Below the pieces are notes generated by a model. The model made no database searches. It saw only the letters and a program-made list of their open reading frames with translations, and was not told where the DNA came from. Of a DNA stretch of 23,436 nt, positions 21,101 to 23,436 are shown one piece after another. A program made the translations under genes and the position numbers. Positions within the stretch are counted from its first letter, which is position 1, and each line of letters opens with the position of its first letter. The stretch spans positions 1-23,436 of the forward strand of contig JABUTE010000115.1 in NCBI GenBank assembly GCA_021443825.1, given 5' to 3'. This stretch comes from Bacillota bacterium. GTDB taxonomy: Bacteria; Bacillota; Clostridia; Peptostreptococcales; Anaerovoracaceae.

Positions 21101-21129
21101 ATCCGGTCACGCAACGGGCCGGATTTTTT
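21101..21129 (+). terminator. Intrinsic terminator of the fatty acid operon
   Basis: ATCCGGTC (21101-21108) pairs with GGCCGGAT (21117-21124) with one G-T wobble and an 8-base loop, followed by six T residues (21124-21129). A separate 12-bp palindrome, GACGGATCCGTC, lies at 21162-21173. Confidence 0.85.
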
Positions 21130-21197
21130 ATGGCTTTTTTTGCTGCTTTGCGAGGGCTGCGGACGGATCCGTCAAAAATCCGTTTTATTTCATCTGT

Positions 21198-21226
21198 TTG
21201 TAAGATATACTGATAGCATCTATATG
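21198..21226 (+). promoter_or_regulatory. Candidate promoter of the yqeY-hydrolase pair
   Basis: TTGTAA (21198-21203) and TATATG (21221-21226) have a 17-base spacer, each matching about four of six consensus positions. The placement after the upstream terminator is right, but the match is only fair. Confidence 0.4.
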
Positions 21227-21238
21227 ATCGATTTCGAT

Positions 21239-21264
21239 CGGCAAAGGGGTGCTCCCCGTTGCCG
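21239..21264 (+). promoter_or_regulatory. Hairpin in the yqeY leader
   Basis: CGGCAA with TTGCCG and, inside them, GGGG with CCCC form a stem interrupted by a single A-G mismatch, with loop TGCT. There is no T-run, so it is not a terminator. It lies just downstream of the candidate promoter and 25 bases before the start codon, and could protect the message or tune translation. Confidence 0.45.
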
Positions 21265-21289
21265 TAATGCATAAAGGAGGTACTATATT

Positions 21290-21727
21290 ATGACGCTTGA
21301 AGCATTACAAAAAGCCATGATCGAAGCAATGAAGGCCCATCAGGCAGAACGAAAGGAAGTCATTTCTCTGCTGGTCGCTGCCGTAAAAAAGAATGCCATC
21401 GATCAGGGCTGCAGAGATAATATCACCGAAGAGCTGGTCAACGCCACCATCATGAAGGAGATGAAATCTACCACCGAACAGATCGACACCTGTCCCGCAT
21501 CCAGAGAAGACCTGCTGACCGAATACAAGGCAAAGCTGGCCATCATCCAGGAATTTGCGCCGAAGATGCTCTCGGCAGACGAGGTCAAGGCTGTTCTGGA
21601 AGAAAAATTCGCAGAGGTGCTCGCGACGAAAAACAAGGGGCTGATCATGAAGACCGTCATGGCAGAGCTGAAGGGCAAGGCCGACGGCAAGGTCATCAGC
21701 CAGGTGGTCGCCGAGCTTTGCAAGTAG
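21290..21727 (+). CDS. yqeY: GatB/YqeY domain protein
   Basis: A 145-residue, mostly helical stand-alone GatB/YqeY protein. The pattern of a helical N-terminal half (KAHQAERKEVISLLVAAVKK) and a C-terminal region like the GatB tail (LIMKTVMAELKGKADGKVIS, then QVVAEL) matches the family, whose C-terminal domain in GatB contacts tRNA. The role of the stand-alone form is not established. The length is as usual. The start is behind AAAGGAGG. The hydrolase gene starts 30 bases later with its own site, so the two are probably co-transcribed. Confidence 0.9.
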   Translation: MTLEALQKAMIEAMKAHQAERKEVISLLVAAVKKNAIDQGCRDNITEELVNATIMKEMKSTTEQIDTCPASREDLLTEYKAKLAIIQEFAPKMLSADEVKAVLEEKFAEVLATKNKGLIMKTVMAELKGKADGKVISQVVAELCK

Positions 21728-21757
21728 CGTTTGATCCGCAACGAAAGGAGGCTCCAC

Positions 21758-22927
21758 ATGTCAAATCCCCATAAGATGCCGTTCCCCGCAGAATTTCATG
21801 CCGTGCTCGATACCGTAAAGCGGGTCGATGAAAAGGGCTGGTTCTATTCCGTCGACTACGACGCCGACTATTACCAGCTGCAGGAATTTGCCAATAAGCT
21901 GGCAGAACCCGGATGCTCCACCTTTGTCAGCCGCAATCTGGCAAAAGAAGCCATCATGGGCAGAAATTACGATTACAAGCATTTCAAATTCAATGAAAAA
22001 GCTCCCGACACCGAGGTGACGGGTCTTTGCATTCTGATCAAAGGAAACAATCCCAAGGCGATGTACCGGTCCCTTGCGCTGGCCGACGGCTTCTTCCTGG
22101 ATAATCCCCACGGCTCCATTTTCGAGGGTACCCTGGACGACGGAAAGACCGACATTTCGCCGGTCGCGCTGGCTCCGTTTATCTGCATGGATGCCATCAA
22201 CGAGGCCGGACTTGCCGTTTCCATCATGGCGCTGCCGGTAGAAAGCGACTGGGAAGAGGTTCCCTACAAAGCGGTGGAAGAGCTGACCGAAGAAGAAAGG
22301 GCCGATGTCGAGATCTTTGAAAAGCCGGGCGATATTCCCAGCCGCACCAATCCCAGAACGAAGCGCAACGCCTATGCCGTCAATACGGCAGACAAAAAGA
22401 CCTGGATCGCCAGAAAAAGGTTCGGGGTAAAGCAGAACGATCCGGCGAAGAAGACGGTCTTTCATACCATTCTGATGCGCATGATGACCGACTATTGCGC
22501 CACCACCGACGAAGCCGTTGCCATGGCAGGCAGTGTCAATGTCATTACGCCGCTGCCCGGCTCCGACTATCATGTACTTATCACCGATCGCAGCGGAAAG
22601 ACCGTTGTGCTGGAATGGATCGACGATCAGCTGGTCGTTTTGGACGAATGCTGCAGCACCAACTACTACCTGGGCCGCGGCGATCATTTCGGCATGGGCT
22701 TTGAGCGCAAGGCCATCGTTCAGGCCGCGGTCGACAAATACCGGTTCAACGGCATGCCCGAAGACATGACCATGCATGCACTGGCTCTCTGCTCGCAGGA
22801 TTGCCGCAACGCCAGCGACCGGGGCTTCACCCAGTGGAGCGCCATCTATAATCTGGATAAGCTCACCTTAAAGCTGTGGCTGCGGATGGATTATTCCAAA
22901 GCCTACGAATTTCAGCTTTCCTGCTAA
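21758..22927 (+). CDS. Ntn-hydrolase of the linear amide C-N hydrolase / choloylglycine hydrolase group
   Basis: A 389-residue enzyme. PGCSTFVSRN (51-60) followed by GRNYDY (68-73) is the pattern of the C45/choloylglycine hydrolase group, in which a cysteine freed at the chain start becomes the nucleophile. Here Cys53 lies inside the polypeptide, so autocleavage between Gly52 and Cys53 would be needed. Other supports are NEAGLAVSIMALP (about 148-160), a conserved strand region, and YNLDKLTLKLWL near the C-terminus. No signal peptide is seen, so it is cytoplasmic. The substrate could be a bile salt, penicillin-like, acyl-amino acid or peptide amide; the sequence does not decide. The start at ATG 21758 has AAAGGAG. 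The gene ends at a strong terminator. Confidence 0.8.
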   Translation: MSNPHKMPFPAEFHAVLDTVKRVDEKGWFYSVDYDADYYQLQEFANKLAEPGCSTFVSRNLAKEAIMGRNYDYKHFKFNEKAPDTEVTGLCILIKGNNPKAMYRSLALADGFFLDNPHGSIFEGTLDDGKTDISPVALAPFICMDAINEAGLAVSIMALPVESDWEEVPYKAVEELTEEERADVEIFEKPGDIPSRTNPRTKRNAYAVNTADKKTWIARKRFGVKQNDPAKKTVFHTILMRMMTDYCATTDEAVAMAGSVNVITPLPGSDYHVLITDRSGKTVVLEWIDDQLVVLDECCSTNYYLGRGDHFGMGFERKAIVQAAVDKYRFNGMPEDMTMHALALCSQDCRNASDRGFTQWSAIYNLDKLTLKLWLRMDYSKAYEFQLSC

Positions 22928-22937
22928 CGGCTGATGC

Positions 22938-22977
22938 AAAGCCGCCCGCGATCCTTGGATCCTGCCGGGCGGCTTTT
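22938..22977 (+). terminator. Intrinsic terminator after the hydrolase gene
   Basis: An 11-bp stem, AAAGCCGCCCG (22938-22948) with CGGGCGGCTTT (22966-22976), encloses a smaller GATCC/GGATC stem and ends in four T residues. Confidence 0.85.
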
Positions 22978-23006
22978 GTCTGCTCTGCGGGGAAGGGAAT
23001 TTCTGC

Positions 23007-23035
23007 TTGTGCAAAGGCGCCGGATGAAATATAAT
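23007..23035 (+). promoter_or_regulatory. Promoter of the ABC-F gene
   Basis: TTGTGC (23007-23012) and a perfect TATAAT (23030-23035) have a 17-base spacer. The leader of about 80 bases to the TTG start at 23122 contains no obvious leader peptide or attenuator hairpin, although some ABC-F genes are regulated that way. Confidence 0.7.
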
Positions 23036-23121
23036 ACTTTGGCTTAAAGCGGATGTGCGTCAGGCATCCGTTGACCGTAATTTCACTGCAGCATATACAT
23101 AGATGATATAGGAGAATACAG

Positions 23122-23436
23122 TTGTTAACAGTACAGAACGTAAGCATGAACTTCAGCGGACAGACCCTGTTTAAGGATGTGGACCTGAAATTTACCCAGG
23201 GCAACTGCTACGGCATCATCGGTGCCAACGGCGCAGGAAAATCCACCTTTTTACGGATCCTTTCCGGCAATCTGGAGCCCACTACCGGCACCGTCGCCAT
23301 CCGCCCCAACACCCGCATGTCCGTCTTAAAGCAGGATCATTTCGAATTCGATGAATTCACCGTTCTGGATACGGTCATTCAGGGCAACAAAAAGCTTTAC
23401 GATATCATGAAGGAAAAGGATGCCCTCTATGCCAAG
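23122..23436 (+). CDS. ABC-F family ATPase, YbiT/YkpA-like, N-terminal part only
   Basis: The first 105 codons of a soluble tandem-ATPase protein of the ABC-F type, which acts on ribosomes and not in transport. The N-terminus (LTVQNVSMNFSGQTLFKDV) leads to a Walker A motif GANGAGKST (34-42). Then come the phrases LKQDHFEFDEFTVLDTVIQG (about 73-92) and KKLYDIMKEKDALYAK, which closely follow the YbiT/YkpA subgroup pattern. The start is a TTG at 23122 with AGGAG 7-8 bases upstream; no ATG fits the expected N-terminus. The gene runs off the right edge, so the second ATPase domain and linker are not seen. Confidence 0.88.
   Translation, partial: MLTVQNVSMNFSGQTLFKDVDLKFTQGNCYGIIGANGAGKSTFLRILSGNLEPTTGTVAIRPNTRMSVLKQDHFEFDEFTVLDTVIQGNKKLYDIMKEKDALYAK

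Noticed and set aside
1..23436. tRNA or rRNA genes and insertion sequences
   Set aside because: I saw no cloverleaf-like sequence, no rRNA-like stretch, and no transposase or terminal inverted repeats in the gaps.

Overview
The window looks like chromosomal DNA of an anaerobic, low-to-mid GC Gram-positive bacterium of the Clostridia. That is an inference from the strong AGGAGG-type ribosome binding sites, the Firmicute-style lipoproteins, and a type II fatty acid synthesis operon that uses FabK and a MarR-type regulator. A family-level placement cannot be made from the sequence alone.

Layout. (1) Positions 1-3140, minus strand: an oligopeptide ABC importer operon (oppA, a terminator-like hairpin, oppB, start of oppC). 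(2) Positions 3340-8275, minus strand: a compact plasmid-type replication and partition block. It holds an archaeo-eukaryotic-primase-like replication protein, then a ParA with a small ribbon-helix-helix (RHH) partner, then a second, different ParA/RHH pair. Its intergenic DNA is full of ordered repeats: a 39-bp direct repeat upstream of the primase gene, a 26-bp three-half-site element found upstream of both parA genes, and about 730 bp carrying sixteen TACACA/TGTGTA hexamers, often spaced exactly 12 bp apart, upstream of the first parA. (3) Positions 8342-10169, plus strand: a rhomboid protease and an unrecognised lipoprotein, each with its own terminator. (4) Positions 10225-21129, plus strand: one long operon acpP-accB-accC-accD-accA-fabH-fabK-fabD-fabG-fabF-fabZ-marR-methyltransferase, from a clear promoter to a clear terminator. 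(5) Positions 21198-23436: a YqeY-like gene with an Ntn-hydrolase gene, then the start of an ABC-F ATPase gene.

How the genes work together. The fatty acid operon encodes the acyl carrier, all four acetyl-CoA carboxylase subunits, and every enzyme of initiation and elongation, so one transcript can supply the whole cycle. Directly after its promoter lie five 10-bp half-sites at an exact 14-bp period. These are the natural target for the MarR-type regulator encoded near the end of the same operon. In the replicon block, the primase-like protein, the two ParA ATPases, the two RHH proteins and the three repeat families together look like an origin, centromere and operator set. Such a module is expected on a plasmid, yet here it sits between housekeeping chromosomal genes. 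No integrase, relaxase or transposase is visible in the window.

The best candidates for something undescribed are the TACACA array with its two ParA/RHH pairs, the shared 26-bp element, and the 14-bp-phased fatty acid operator.
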